Assembly: GCA_046348995.1 (NCBI GenBank)
Contig: JAXMDB010000004.1
Coordinates: 310,001 to 374,000, forward strand
Length of the DNA stretch: 64,000 nucleotides
From: JANNSX01 sp046348995
Lineage (GTDB): Bacteria > Pseudomonadota > Alphaproteobacteria > Rhizobiales > Hyphomicrobiaceae
Reading direction: 5' to 3'
Position 1 is the stretch's first letter. Every line of letters begins with the position of its first letter. The notes beneath the pieces are model-generated. The model saw nothing but the letters and a program-made list of their open reading frames with translations, made no database searches and was not told where the DNA came from. The position numbers and the translations under genes are program-made. Positions 33,497 to 41,048 of the stretch are shown here, piece after piece.

Positions 33497-33977
33497 CGGC
33501 GGCGTCGTTTGTAGCCGTTGTTCCATCCTCGCTGCCGATCTCGCCGAGCACGGCGCGGAAGTCGCTCGCCTCGCCGAAGTTGCGGTAGACGGAGGCGAAG
33601 CGCACATAGGCGACGCCATCGAGCGTCTTCAAGCCCTCCATGACGAGCTCACCGATGCTCTCGGACGCGACCTCCGGCTCGCCCGAGCTTTCGAGCTGGC
33701 GGACGATGCCGTTGAGCATGCGCTCGACGCGCTCGGTCTCGACGGGCCGCTTGCGCAGCGCCAGCATGACGGAGCGCGTCAGCTTCTCGCGGTCGAAGGG
33801 GACGGAGCGTCCCGAGCGCTTCTTCACCATCAGCTCGCGCAGCTGCACCCGCTCGAAGGTCGTGAAGCGCCCGCCACAGGCCTCGCAGTGGCGGCGGCGG
33901 CGGATGGCCGAGTCGTCCTCGGTCGGCCGGGAGTCCTTCACTTGCGTGTTGCTCGACGAGCAATAGGGGCAGCGCAT
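33486..33977 (-). CDS. nrdR: Transcriptional repressor NrdR
   Basis: A 163-residue repressor of ribonucleotide-reductase genes. A zinc ribbon at residues 1-45 (MRCPYCSSSNTQVKDSRP, RRRRHCEACGGRFTTFERV) is followed by an ATP-cone (VKKRSGRSVPFDREKLTRSVMLALRKRPV). The ATG at 33977 places MRCPYC at the N-terminus and has GAGGAAC upstream; an in-frame extension upstream is not used. It is the first gene of the operon nrdR-ribD-ribE-ribH-nusB-MFS. Confidence 0.96.
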   Translation of the reverse strand: MRCPYCSSSNTQVKDSRPTEDDSAIRRRRHCEACGGRFTTFERVQLRELMVKKRSGRSVPFDREKLTRSVMLALRKRPVETERVERMLNGIVRQLESSGEPEVASESIGELVMEGLKTLDGVAYVRFASVYRNFGEASDFRAVLGEIGSEDGTTATNDAADAD

Positions 33978-34076
33978 GCTGAATCGTTCCTCGATTTTGG
34001 CATGCTGGATAGCACCCGGCGCCAGAGCCGACAAACGGGATGGCGGGCGGGGTCAGGCTCCACTAAAATCCTCGCT

Positions 34077-34994
34077 ATGACCGACGATCTCTCCCGGCCG
34101 ATCGCCTATATGCCGCGTATCGCAGAGTACTACCGCGCGCTCGGCTTCGCGGAGCCGTACCGCTACGCACATTTCGAGGACGTGCCGTTCGCGCGACTCA
34201 CGAAGCCACTTGCGGCCACGCGGATCGCGCTGGTGACGACGGCGGCACCCTATCGCCCCGAGCTCGGCGATCAGGGGCCGGGCGCGCCATACAATGCGGC
34301 AGCGAAATTCTTCGAGGTCTATGCGCTGCCGATCGACCCGCCGCCAGACTTGCGCATTTCCCATGTCACCTACGATCGTACGCATACGAGCGCCGAGGAC
34401 GCCGGGACTTGGCTTCCGCTCCCGGCCCTGAAGACGGCGGCGCGCGAGGGCGCAATCGGCGGACTCTCCGCGCGCGTCTACGGCATGCCGACGAACCGCA
34501 ACCAGCGCACGTCGATCGAGACGGATGCCCCTGCGCTTCTCGCCCGCATCCGCGAGGACGGCGGCGAGGCGGCGGTGCTCGTCGCCAACTGTCCGATCTG
34601 CCACCAGTCGATCTCGCTCGCCGCGCGGCATCTCGAGGCGAGCGGCTTGCCGACCGTCGTCATGGGTTGCGCCAAGGACATCGTCGAGCACGTCGGCGTG
34701 CCGCGGTTCCTGTTCTCGGATTTTCCGCTCGGCAACGGCGCGGGCCGGCCGCATGATTGGGCCTCGCAGCGTCAGACGTTGCAGCTCGCGCTCGGCCTGC
34801 TCGAGAGCGCCACCGGCCCACGCACGACCGTGCAGTCGCCGCTGGTCTGGCCGGGCGATCCGTCCTGGAAGCTCGACTTCTCGAACGCGAGCCGGATGAC
34901 GGCGGAGCAGCGGGCCGATGCCCGCCGCGCCTTCGACGCGCGTGAGGCGATCGCGCGGCAGCTCCGGGACGGCACTGCGCGCACCGCCGATTGA
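34077..34994 (+). CDS. GrdB-like (glycine/betaine reductase selenoprotein B-related) protein
   Basis: A 305-residue soluble protein. Its middle (HVTYDRTHTSAEDAGTWLP, REGAIGGLSARVYGMP, GEAAVLVANCPICHQSISLAARHLEASGLPTVVM) resembles the GrdB/PrdB fold of clostridial glycine and proline reductases. The position expected for selenocysteine is occupied by cysteine (CPIC). Partner subunits are absent, so a reductase role is only an inference. The ATG at 34077 follows a short gap after the divergent nrdR operon; a long upstream frame is antisense to nrdR/ribD and is rejected. Confidence 0.6.
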   Translation: MTDDLSRPIAYMPRIAEYYRALGFAEPYRYAHFEDVPFARLTKPLAATRIALVTTAAPYRPELGDQGPGAPYNAAAKFFEVYALPIDPPPDLRISHVTYDRTHTSAEDAGTWLPLPALKTAAREGAIGGLSARVYGMPTNRNQRTSIETDAPALLARIREDGGEAAVLVANCPICHQSISLAARHLEASGLPTVVMGCAKDIVEHVGVPRFLFSDFPLGNGAGRPHDWASQRQTLQLALGLLESATGPRTTVQSPLVWPGDPSWKLDFSNASRMTAEQRADARRAFDAREAIARQLRDGTARTAD

Positions 34995-35000
34995 GCCGCG

Positions 35001-35174
35001 CTACTTCTCCTTGCGCACGCCCTTGAACTTCTTCTTGTCGGCTTTCACGTCCATGAACTTGCCGCTCTCGGCGTCGCGCTTGACGTAGCGGCCGGTCTTC
35101 GGATTGAGCACCTGCGAGCGTTTTTTCACCGCGCCGACGCGCTTGTCGTCGCCGGCTTCTTTGTTCTTCGCCAT
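35001..35174 (-). CDS. Small basic conserved protein (57 aa)
   Basis: A highly charged 57-residue protein (MAKNKEAGDDKR, VKKRSQVLNPKTGRYVKRD, KFMDVKADKKKFKGVRKEK). AAGGAGA lies about 6 bases before its ATG at 35174, strong evidence of translation. There is no signal or membrane segment. The pattern (NPKTGRYVKRD...GKFMDVK) looks like a small conserved Rhizobiales protein with a possible nucleic-acid or ribosome association; the function is unknown. It converges on the GrdB-like gene with 6 bases between stops. Confidence 0.75.
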   Translation of the reverse strand: MAKNKEAGDDKRVGAVKKRSQVLNPKTGRYVKRDAESGKFMDVKADKKKFKGVRKEK

Positions 35175-35333
35175 CTGAATCTCCTTCGCGAGAGAGGGGA
35201 ACACGGTACAGACTGCGACTCGGCCGAGTGATGATAGCCCCGCGGCCAAGCTCCGGCGACAGATTGTTGAGACGTGAAGGTTAACCGCTCCGCCACTTTG
35301 ACGGCGGAGGCGCACTGGGCTACCTCGCGCGCT

Positions 35334-35960
35334 ATGTCCCGCTTCCTCAGCCTCTTTCCGACGCGCCTCTACCGGGCGGAGCTTACCGGCGCCGACAGCC
35401 AGCGCCTCATCGCGGACCTCCGCCGTGGCAGCATCGGCATTTCGCGCGAGGATGTGGCCGGGCAGAATTGGAGCCGGGAGAACGGCTATCCGGGCTACAC
35501 CTCCTACGCCTCCCTCGACGATCTCGCCTGGCGGGCACCCGAGTTCGCCGAGCTCTCCCGGCATCTCGAGCGGCATGCGAAGATTTTCGCCAGGCGCCTG
35601 CAGTGGGACATGACGGGGCGGAAGCTGACCCTCGACAGCCTGTGGATCAACATTCTCGATCCCGGCGGCGCGCACACCTCGCACATCCATCCCTTGAGCG
35701 TGCTGAGCGGCACGGCCTATGTGGCGATCCCGCCCGGCGCCAGCGCCTTGAAGCTCGAGGATCCGCGGCACGGGCTGATGATGGCGGCGCCGCCGCGCAA
35801 GACGAAGCTCAGGCCGGAGAACCAGACCTTCGTCGAGGTCGTGCCCAAGCCCGGCACGATCCTCATGTGGGAGAGCTGGCTGCGCCACGAGGTGCCTCCG
35901 AACCGCGCCCGCAAGGAGCGCATCTCGGTGAGCTTCAACTTCGGGCTCGCGGCACGGTAG
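35334..35960 (+). CDS. TIGR02466-type 2OG-Fe(II) oxygenase-like protein
   Basis: A 208-residue double-stranded beta-helix protein. It starts with FLSLFPTRLYRAEL, followed by GYPGYTSYASLDDLAWR and LTLDSLWINILDPGGAHTSHIHPLSVLSGTAYVAIP (metal ligands probably in HTSHIHP). It ends with GTILMWESWLRHEVPPNRARKERISVSFNFG, giving the distal His and the Arg for 2-oxoglutarate. The substrate is unknown. The ATG at 35334 gives the family-like N-terminus; an in-frame upstream start has no support. Confidence 0.85.
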   Translation: MSRFLSLFPTRLYRAELTGADSQRLIADLRRGSIGISREDVAGQNWSRENGYPGYTSYASLDDLAWRAPEFAELSRHLERHAKIFARRLQWDMTGRKLTLDSLWINILDPGGAHTSHIHPLSVLSGTAYVAIPPGASALKLEDPRHGLMMAAPPRKTKLRPENQTFVEVVPKPGTILMWESWLRHEVPPNRARKERISVSFNFGLAAR

Positions 35961-35975
35961 GAACCACCGGACAAC

Positions 35976-36063
35976 GTAGGACGGACTGAGCCAATCGGCG
36001 AAGTCCGCCATCACACGCACGGTGCCTGCCGTGGCGGACTTCGCAAAACGCTCAGTCCGCCCT
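35976..36063. repeat. Palindromic repeat split at its right end by IS110 copy 2
   Basis: The left end GTAGGACGGACTGAG and inner GGCGAAGTCCGCC / GGCGGACTTCGC match the repeat seen uninterrupted at 61271-61364. The right end stops at GTCCGCC-CT (36055-36063), where the IS begins. The missing AC of the repeat is found after the IS at 37227-37228. Confidence 0.8.
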
Positions 36064-36093
36064 TGTTATATCAACCTCTGCTATTCTCACGCC

Positions 36094-36262
36094 GTTCCTC
36101 AAAAGGAACGCTCTGCCGCAGACGGCCATCCGCGGCAGAGCCGCTGGTGATCGGATCGTGTCCGCCCTGAGCCGCTTCTGGCTGCTTCGTAGCTCGATCG
36201 CACCAGTGTCTTCATCTGGCCCGCATGGTTGCCCGAACTTTCAGGTTCGCTAACAAGGCAGG
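36094..36262 (+). ncRNA. Predicted bridge RNA of IS110 copy 2
   Basis: Ordered elements: hairpin GTTCC/GGAAC (36094-36109) and a 10-bp hairpin GCTCTGCCGC/GCGGCAGAGC (36110-36141). The target-binding loop is closed by CTGGTG/CACCAG (36144-36149, 36201-36206) and GATCG/CGATC (36154-36158, 36195-36199). It has left guide GTCCGCCCT (36160-36168), right guide TCGTAG (36187-36192) and apical stem AGCC/GGCT. The donor-binding loop has left guide ATGGTTGC (36225-36232), apical hairpin CGAAC/GTTCG and right guide TAACAAG (36251-36257). The guides match the target repeat and the element's own ends. Ends of the RNA are approximate. Confidence 0.8.
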
Positions 36263-36272
36263 GACGACGAAG

Positions 36273-37218
36273 ATGCGCCAATCTACCACCACCATCGGCA
36301 TCGATACAGGCAAACATTCCCTCGATGTCGCCCTCGATACCTCCGACAAAACCCTCAAAGCCGACAACTCGCCCGAAGGCTGGCGCCAGATCGCCCGCTT
36401 CCTCAAAGCCAACAACGTCCGCCGCGCCGCCATCGAAGCCTCCGGCGGCTACGAGCAAGGCGTCCTCGCCCATCTCAGAGACCAAGGCCTCACCGTCCTC
36501 CATCTCCAGCCCATGCAGGTCAAGGCCTTCGCCCGCTACACCCTCAAGCGGGCCAAGAACGATCGCCTCGACGCCCGCCTCATCGCCCAGTGCGCCGCCC
36601 GGCTGAAAGCCCGCAAAGCCCCCGATAAACGCCTCGCAAAGCTCGCTTCCCACCTCACCTACATCGAGCAGATCGAGGAGGACATCGTCCGCTTCCAGGG
36701 CCGTCTCGAGCACACGCGAGACCCCCGATCAAAGCCGATATCCGCAAGCACATCGTTGCCTTCCGCGATCTCCTCAAAGCCGAGAAGAAGCAACTTGCCG
36801 CCGAGCTCAAAGCGAGCCCCGACCTGGCGCGCCGCCTCGACCTCGTCCGCTCGATCCCCGGCATCGGCGAGCGGACCGCCATCGCCCTCGTCATCCGCAT
36901 GCCCGAGCTCGGCGAGATCTCGCGCGAGGAGGCGGCAGCGCTGGCTGGCCTCGCCCCCTTCGACGACGACAGTGGCAAGCACAACGGCCATCGCCACATC
37001 GCCGGTGGACGCGCGCGCCTGCGCCGCTCCCTCTACGCCGCAGCCTTCCCGCCGCATTCCACTGGAACACGGCCCTCATCGACCTCTACGCCCGCCTCAC
37101 CGCCCGCGGCCGAACCCACAAATCCGCCCTCGTCGCCTGCGCCAGAAAGCTCCTCGTCTACGCAAACACAGTCGTCCAGCGCGGCACACCCTGGCAGACA
37201 AAAACAGCATCAACATAA
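36273..37218 (+). pseudogene. IS110-family transposase with two frameshifts (copy 2)
   Basis: From ATG 36273 the frame reads the DEDD RuvC-like domain: IGIDTGKHSLDVAL (first Asp), AAIEASGGYEQGV (Glu) and KNDRLDARLIAQCAARLKA (two Asp). One base appears deleted near 36729 (CCCCGATCAAAG against CCCCGCATCCAAG in copy 3), and another near 37050 (CTTCCCGCC for CTTCCCCGCC). Between these, the Transposase_20 part (SIPGIGERTAIALVI, APFDDDSGKHNGHR with the likely catalytic Ser) reads in another frame, ending at TAA 37218. Restoring both bases gives about 315 residues, normal for IS110. Confidence 0.88.
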
Positions 37219-37253
37219 TGGTTGCTACACGCTCGAATTGAGCGCCCCGGTGT

Positions 37254-38198
37254 TCAGCTCACGTGCGCGTGTGCGTGCGTCTGGGCGGGGCTGAGCTCGG
37301 CGCGGATTTCTGCAAGCGCCCTCTCGGCCGCCGCCTCGCCGATGGCGATGAGCTCGTCGGCGCGGTGGAAGTCGAACGTGCCGATGTGAGCGAGCTTGGG
37401 TGAGATCGTGAAATCGGGCGGGTCGCCGGCGAGCCGCGAGCGGGCGATCCGGTCCTGCGTGATGTTGAAGGCTTCCATCATCACCGTCGAGATGCCCGGC
37501 GCATCGCTGCCGCGGCCGAAGAACTGGCGATGCAAGAGCTTCAGCGCGCCGCCGCCCTTCTGCTGCTCGACCATGCTCCCGTCGAGTCCGTCGGTCTCGA
37601 TCTCTTCCAGCGTGCGCTGATCCGACAGCACGGCGCCGCGGCCGAGCGAGTCGCTCTGCAGGTTCACGGCGATGACGATGTTGGCGCCCATTGCGCGGCA
37701 GACGGACACGGGGATCGGATTGACGATCGCCCCGTCGAACAGCCAGCGGCCGCCGAGCTTCACGGGACGGAAGATTCCGGGCAGCGCATAGGACGCGCGC
37801 ATGGCATCGACGAGATGCCCACGAGAGAGCCAGATCTCATGACCGGTGCCGATCTCGGTCGCGACCGCCACGAACCGTCGGTCGAGCGTTTCGATCTGGG
37901 TGTCGCCGAGATGCGAGGCGATCCGGTCGCCGAGCTTGTCGCCGGAGATCAGACCCGATCCGCTCATGTTGAAGTCGAGGAAGCCGAACACCCGGCGGCG
38001 CGTGAGCGAGCGCGCGAACACCTCGAGCTCGTCGAGCTTGCCCGCGACGTAGCAGCCGCCGGCGACGGCGCCGATCGAGGTGCCGGCCACGATGTCGGGC
38101 TTGAAGCCGGATTTCTCCAGCGCCTTCAGGACGCCGATGTGCGACCATCCGCGGGCGACACCACCCCCCAGCGCTACGCCGATCTTTCCACGTGCCAT
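37254..38198 (-). CDS. Patatin-like phospholipase, RssA type
   Basis: A 314-residue patatin-family hydrolase. The oxyanion loop is VALGGGVARGWSH, the nucleophile elbow is GTSIGA (Ser about residue 41), and the catalytic Asp is in FDGAIVNPIPV. The remaining sequence has no signal peptide. RssA-type proteins act on lipids or acyl chains at the inner membrane. The C-terminus is His-rich (AQTHAHAHVS). IS110 copy 2 sits 27 bases beyond its stop, so its transcription terminator may be disturbed. Confidence 0.92.
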   Translation of the reverse strand: MARGKIGVALGGGVARGWSHIGVLKALEKSGFKPDIVAGTSIGAVAGGCYVAGKLDELEVFARSLTRRRVFGFLDFNMSGSGLISGDKLGDRIASHLGDTQIETLDRRFVAVATEIGTGHEIWLSRGHLVDAMRASYALPGIFRPVKLGGRWLFDGAIVNPIPVSVCRAMGANIVIAVNLQSDSLGRGAVLSDQRTLEEIETDGLDGSMVEQQKGGGALKLLHRQFFGRGSDAPGISTVMMEAFNITQDRIARSRLAGDPPDFTISPKLAHIGTFDFHRADELIAIGEAAAERALAEIRAELSPAQTHAHAHVS

Positions 38199-38368
38199 GC
38201 CGTTCAGACTCCTACGGCCGTACTCCCGGAGGCGCCCGCGTCCCCCGGCCAGGCCAACTGGGCTGCAAGGCCCATGCCTAACGGCGACACGCAGGCTTCA
38301 CGAGCCCTCGGGAGCAATAAAGTTAACAGAGCGCCGTTGCCAATCGATGAAGAGCAGTCCGGGCGAGG

Positions 38369-38764
38369 CTAGTCATCAACGCGCACGAGCCGGTAACCGT
38401 TGCCGTCGGCACCTGCCGGCCCGATCCGGCGATAAAAGCACGATACAGCCCCCGTGTGGCAGGCGACACCGTCTCCGGCTACCGCGACGCGGAGCCAAAT
38501 GGCGTCCTGGTCGCAATCGACGCGCACGTCCAGGACCTTGAGCTCGTTGCCGCTCGTCTCGCCTTTGCGCCACAGCGCGCCCCGCGAGCGGCTCCAGAAG
38601 TGGGCGACGCCGGTCGCGAGCGTGCGCTCGAGCGCGGCGGCGTTCATGTAGGCGAGCATGAGGGCCTCGCCCGTCTTGGCGTCGGTCGCGATCGCCGGGA
38701 CGAGGCCGTTGGCATCATAGCGGAGCTTGAGCTCCGACGTCGTCTCGATGCCGGTTGCGCTCAC
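38369..38764 (-). CDS. hisI: Phosphoribosyl-AMP cyclohydrolase
   Basis: A 131-residue monofunctional HisI for the third step of histidine synthesis. GLVPAIATDAKTGEALMLAYMN, the Mg-binding VDCDQDAIWL and the zinc cysteines in GVACHTGAVSCFYR are intact. It lacks the fused HisE domain, as is usual in Alphaproteobacteria. It begins 9 bases after folE ends on the same strand, so they form an operon; both enzymes open purine-type rings by hydrolysis, and the pairing is common in Rhizobiales. Confidence 0.95.
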   Translation of the reverse strand: MSATGIETTSELKLRYDANGLVPAIATDAKTGEALMLAYMNAAALERTLATGVAHFWSRSRGALWRKGETSGNELKVLDVRVDCDQDAIWLRVAVAGDGVACHTGAVSCFYRRIGPAGADGNGYRLVRVDD

Positions 38765-38773
38765 ATTCAGGCC

Positions 38774-39418
38774 TCAGAAGCGGGAGCCGCGCTGCACCAG
38801 CGACAAGAACCGCTGCTGCTGGGACGGGTCGTCCTTGAACAAGCCGGTGAACTGCGTCGTGATCGTCGCGACGTTCGGCTTCTGCACGCCTCTCAGCGAC
38901 ATGCACTGGTGCACCGCCTCGATCATGACGGCGACGCCCTTGGGCTCGAGCGCACGGTTGATCGCCTCGGCGATCTGCGCCGTCATCGTCTCCTGAGTCT
39001 GCAGGCGGCGGGAGAAGATCTCGACCACGCGCGCGAGCTTGGAGATGCCCACCACCTTCTCGGCCGGGAAATAGGCGACGTGCGCCTTGCCGATGAAGGG
39101 GATCATGTGGTGCTCGCAATGCGAGTTCATGTCGATATCGCGCAACATGACGATGTCGTCGTAGCCGGCGACGTCCTCGAAGGTCCGGTCGAGCTCGTCG
39201 ATCGGGTCCTCCTCGTAGCCGCGGAAGAACTCGGAATAGGCGTTGACGACGCGCTTGGGGGTATCCTTGAGCCCCTCGCGAGCCGGATCGTCGCCCGCCC
39301 AGGCGAGCAGCGTGCGCACCGCCTCCTCCGCCTGCTCCCGGGTCGGGCGCTGGCGCTTCTGAGGCCTGATGGCTAGGGGATCGGCGGCTCTCGCGATCTT
39401 CTTCACGTACTGGTCCAT
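38774..39418 (-). CDS. folE: GTP cyclohydrolase I
   Basis: A 214-residue type IA enzyme that makes dihydroneopterin triphosphate for folate. The zinc site is in NSHCEHHMIPFIGKAHVAYFP (Cys and His) and VHQCMSLRGV (Cys). GLKDTPKRVVNAYSEFF and GISKLARVVEIFSRRLQTQE are typical. ATG 39418 gives MDQYVKKI; the N-terminal 35 residues are variable in the family. A long in-frame extension upstream is rejected because it crosses a low-quality intergenic region. Confidence 0.95.
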   Translation of the reverse strand: MDQYVKKIARAADPLAIRPQKRQRPTREQAEEAVRTLLAWAGDDPAREGLKDTPKRVVNAYSEFFRGYEEDPIDELDRTFEDVAGYDDIVMLRDIDMNSHCEHHMIPFIGKAHVAYFPAEKVVGISKLARVVEIFSRRLQTQETMTAQIAEAINRALEPKGVAVMIEAVHQCMSLRGVQKPNVATITTQFTGLFKDDPSQQQRFLSLVQRGSRF

Positions 39419-39662
39419 GATCTTCAAGGGTTCCGGGTCTTGGTTACCGCCTTGGCAAACCACCGCTCGCGCGACATATAACAGTCGCCCGGACGGTCTC
39501 TTGCAGGCTCTGCGCCAGATACGTGGGCCGGCGCGGCGCGGTTTAGGGCCTGTGAGCCAAAGCCACAGAGGCCCAATTTCGTCTCGCGTCCGAAGACGAT
39601 ATATAGTTGCGGGCCGGGTGTCGCAAGCAGACGCGACCATCCGCGTCGGCATAGGAGCAGCG

Positions 39663-40124
39663 ATGACGGCGCTGGAAGACATTTATAGTCAACGGATCCT
39701 CGAGCTGGCGGCCTCGATCCCGCGAACGGCGAGGCTCGCCCACCCCGATGCGACCGAAACCGCCCATTCCAAGCTCTGCGGCTCGACCATCACGGTCGAC
39801 CTCAAGATGGACGGCGACCGGGTGACCGACTTCGCCCAGTCGGTCAAAGCCTGCCTGCTCGGCCAGTCCTCGGCCTCCATCGTCGGCCGCCTGATCGTCG
39901 GCTCGACGGCGGGGGAAATCCGCCAGGTTGCAGAGACCATGCGGAAGATGCTGAAGGAGAACGGGCCGCCGCCGGCCGGCAAATGGGCGGATTTGGCGGT
40001 GCTCGAGCCGGTTCGGGACTACAAATCCCGGCACACGTCGACCTTGCTCGTCTTCGAGGCGATCGAGAAGGCTTTTGCCCGGATCGAGGCCGCCCGCGCC
40101 GGCGCCAAGGCCCCGGCGGCCTGA
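39663..40124 (+). CDS. U-type iron-sulfur scaffold-like protein, third Cys missing
   Basis: A 153-residue protein of the IscU/SufU/NifU-N fold (LEDIYSQRILELAASIPR, AHSKLCGSTITVDLKMDGDRV, FAQSVKACLLGQSSASIVGRLIVG). Two of the three cluster-binding cysteines are visible (LCGS, KACLLG). The third, expected near KSRHTSTLLVFEAI, is replaced by Ser/Thr. This may mean a modified scaffold or a non-cluster role. It heads a row with a cupin gene and yidD; this neighbourhood recurs in Rhizobiales. Confidence 0.82.
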   Translation: MTALEDIYSQRILELAASIPRTARLAHPDATETAHSKLCGSTITVDLKMDGDRVTDFAQSVKACLLGQSSASIVGRLIVGSTAGEIRQVAETMRKMLKENGPPPAGKWADLAVLEPVRDYKSRHTSTLLVFEAIEKAFARIEAARAGAKAPAA

Positions 40125-40146
40125 GGCGCGTAACCAGGAGGGGCGC

Positions 40147-40611
40147 ATGCCTGTCATTCGCGATCCGAAGGCCATCGAGGGCCGCCGCGGCACGATCTAT
40201 CCCAAAGAGTTTGCCCAAGGCTTCGAGAGGCGCGTGAAGCGCGCCCTGACCGGCCCCTTGGGCCTCACGCAGTTCGGCGTGAACCTGACGACGCTCGAGC
40301 CCGGCGCGATGTCGGCTCACCGGCACTGGCACAGGGCCGAGGATGAGGCGATCTACGTGCTCGAAGGCGAGATCACACTGATCGACGATGGCGGCGAGAC
40401 GGTGCTCAGGGCTGGCATGGCGGCCGGCTTTCCAGCGGGCGACGCCAACGGCCATCACCTCGTCAATCGTTCGGCTTGTCCCGCAACCTATCTGGAGATC
40501 GGCACACGCGCCGAGAGCGAGGACGCGACCTACCCAGATATCGATCTGCGTGGCGAGAAGCGCGGCAGCACCTTCCGGTTCTTCCACAAGGACGGCACAC
40601 CCTACACATGA
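40147..40611 (+). CDS. Single-domain cupin protein
   Basis: A 154-residue cupin. Motif 1 is MSAHRHWHRAEDEAIYVLEGE (three His and a Glu as metal ligands) and motif 2 is GMAAGFPAGDANGHHLVNRS. The C-terminal part (YPDIDLRGEKRGSTFRFFHKDG) is typical of a group annotated as cupin domain proteins without known activity. It overlaps the start of yidD by 4 bases (ATGA), so the two are co-translated. Confidence 0.88.
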   Translation: MPVIRDPKAIEGRRGTIYPKEFAQGFERRVKRALTGPLGLTQFGVNLTTLEPGAMSAHRHWHRAEDEAIYVLEGEITLIDDGGETVLRAGMAAGFPAGDANGHHLVNRSACPATYLEIGTRAESEDATYPDIDLRGEKRGSTFRFFHKDGTPYT

Positions 40612-40895
40612 GCGTCGCCGCCTGGCTCCTCAAGCTGCCGATCTATGCCTACCGCTACACGCTATCGGCGTTCATTGGCCGCCACTGCCGGCATCTGCCG
40701 ACGTGCTCGGAGTATGCGCTCCAGGCCATCGATACGAACGGGCCGTGGCGCGGGCTCTGGCTGACATTCGCCCGTGTGTGCCGCTGCCACCCCTGGGGAT
40801 CGAGCGGCTACGACCCCGTGCCCGACATCCGCACCGAGCGGCATCCCCTGGCGCCGTGGCGGTACGGGCGGTGGAGGATCGGGCGCGACTCGTAG
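40608..40895 (+). CDS. yidD: Membrane protein insertion efficiency factor YidD
   Basis: A 95-residue YidD protein, a membrane-associated helper of YidC. The conserved IYAYRYTLSAFIGRHCRHLPTCSEYALQAI, RVCRCHPWGSSGYDPVP and basic residues are present. It overlaps the cupin gene at its start. It is separate from rpmH-rnpA-yidC, as usual in Rhizobiales. The TAG stop lies in the left end of a palindromic repeat. Confidence 0.95.
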   Translation: MSVAAWLLKLPIYAYRYTLSAFIGRHCRHLPTCSEYALQAIDTNGPWRGLWLTFARVCRCHPWGSSGYDPVPDIRTERHPLAPWRYGRWRIGRDS

Positions 40896-41045
40896 GTCGG
40901 GATAGCGCGGCCCCGGTACTTGCGACATTTTCGATGTCATTGCGCGCGTACCCCAACAGGGACTTGCGATCGCGGCTGTTGGGTTACGCGCGGATCGGCA
41001 GCGGGCCAGACGAGCGCCGGTTTTGCCCGCGCTGACCCAGCCTAC
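40892..41045. repeat. Intergenic palindromic repeat, relative of 12813-12934
   Basis: Ends GTAGGTCGGGATAGCGC and GCGCTGACCCAGCCTAC are imperfect inverted repeats. The interior contains CCCCAACAGGGA and TGTTGGGTTACGCGC, shared with the element at 12813. It fills the gap between convergent yidD and DUF411 genes. Confidence 0.65.
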
Positions 41046-41048
41046 GTA

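Larger units (their letters stand above)
36064..37226 (+). mobile_element. IS110-family element, copy 2
   Basis: 1163 bases, the best preserved of the three copies. The left boundary follows GTCCGCC-CT (core 36062-36063), and the right end is ATGGTTG-CT (core 37225-37226) followed by AC. The left non-coding end (36064-36272) encodes the predicted bridge RNA, followed by the transposase reading frame. The insertion is 27 bases from the stop codon of the patatin gene. Confidence 0.93.

Noticed and set aside
33497..33977. FMN riboswitch for the riboflavin operon
   Set aside because: The space before ribD is the nrdR coding sequence, and no RFN-like conserved sequence was seen upstream of nrdR.
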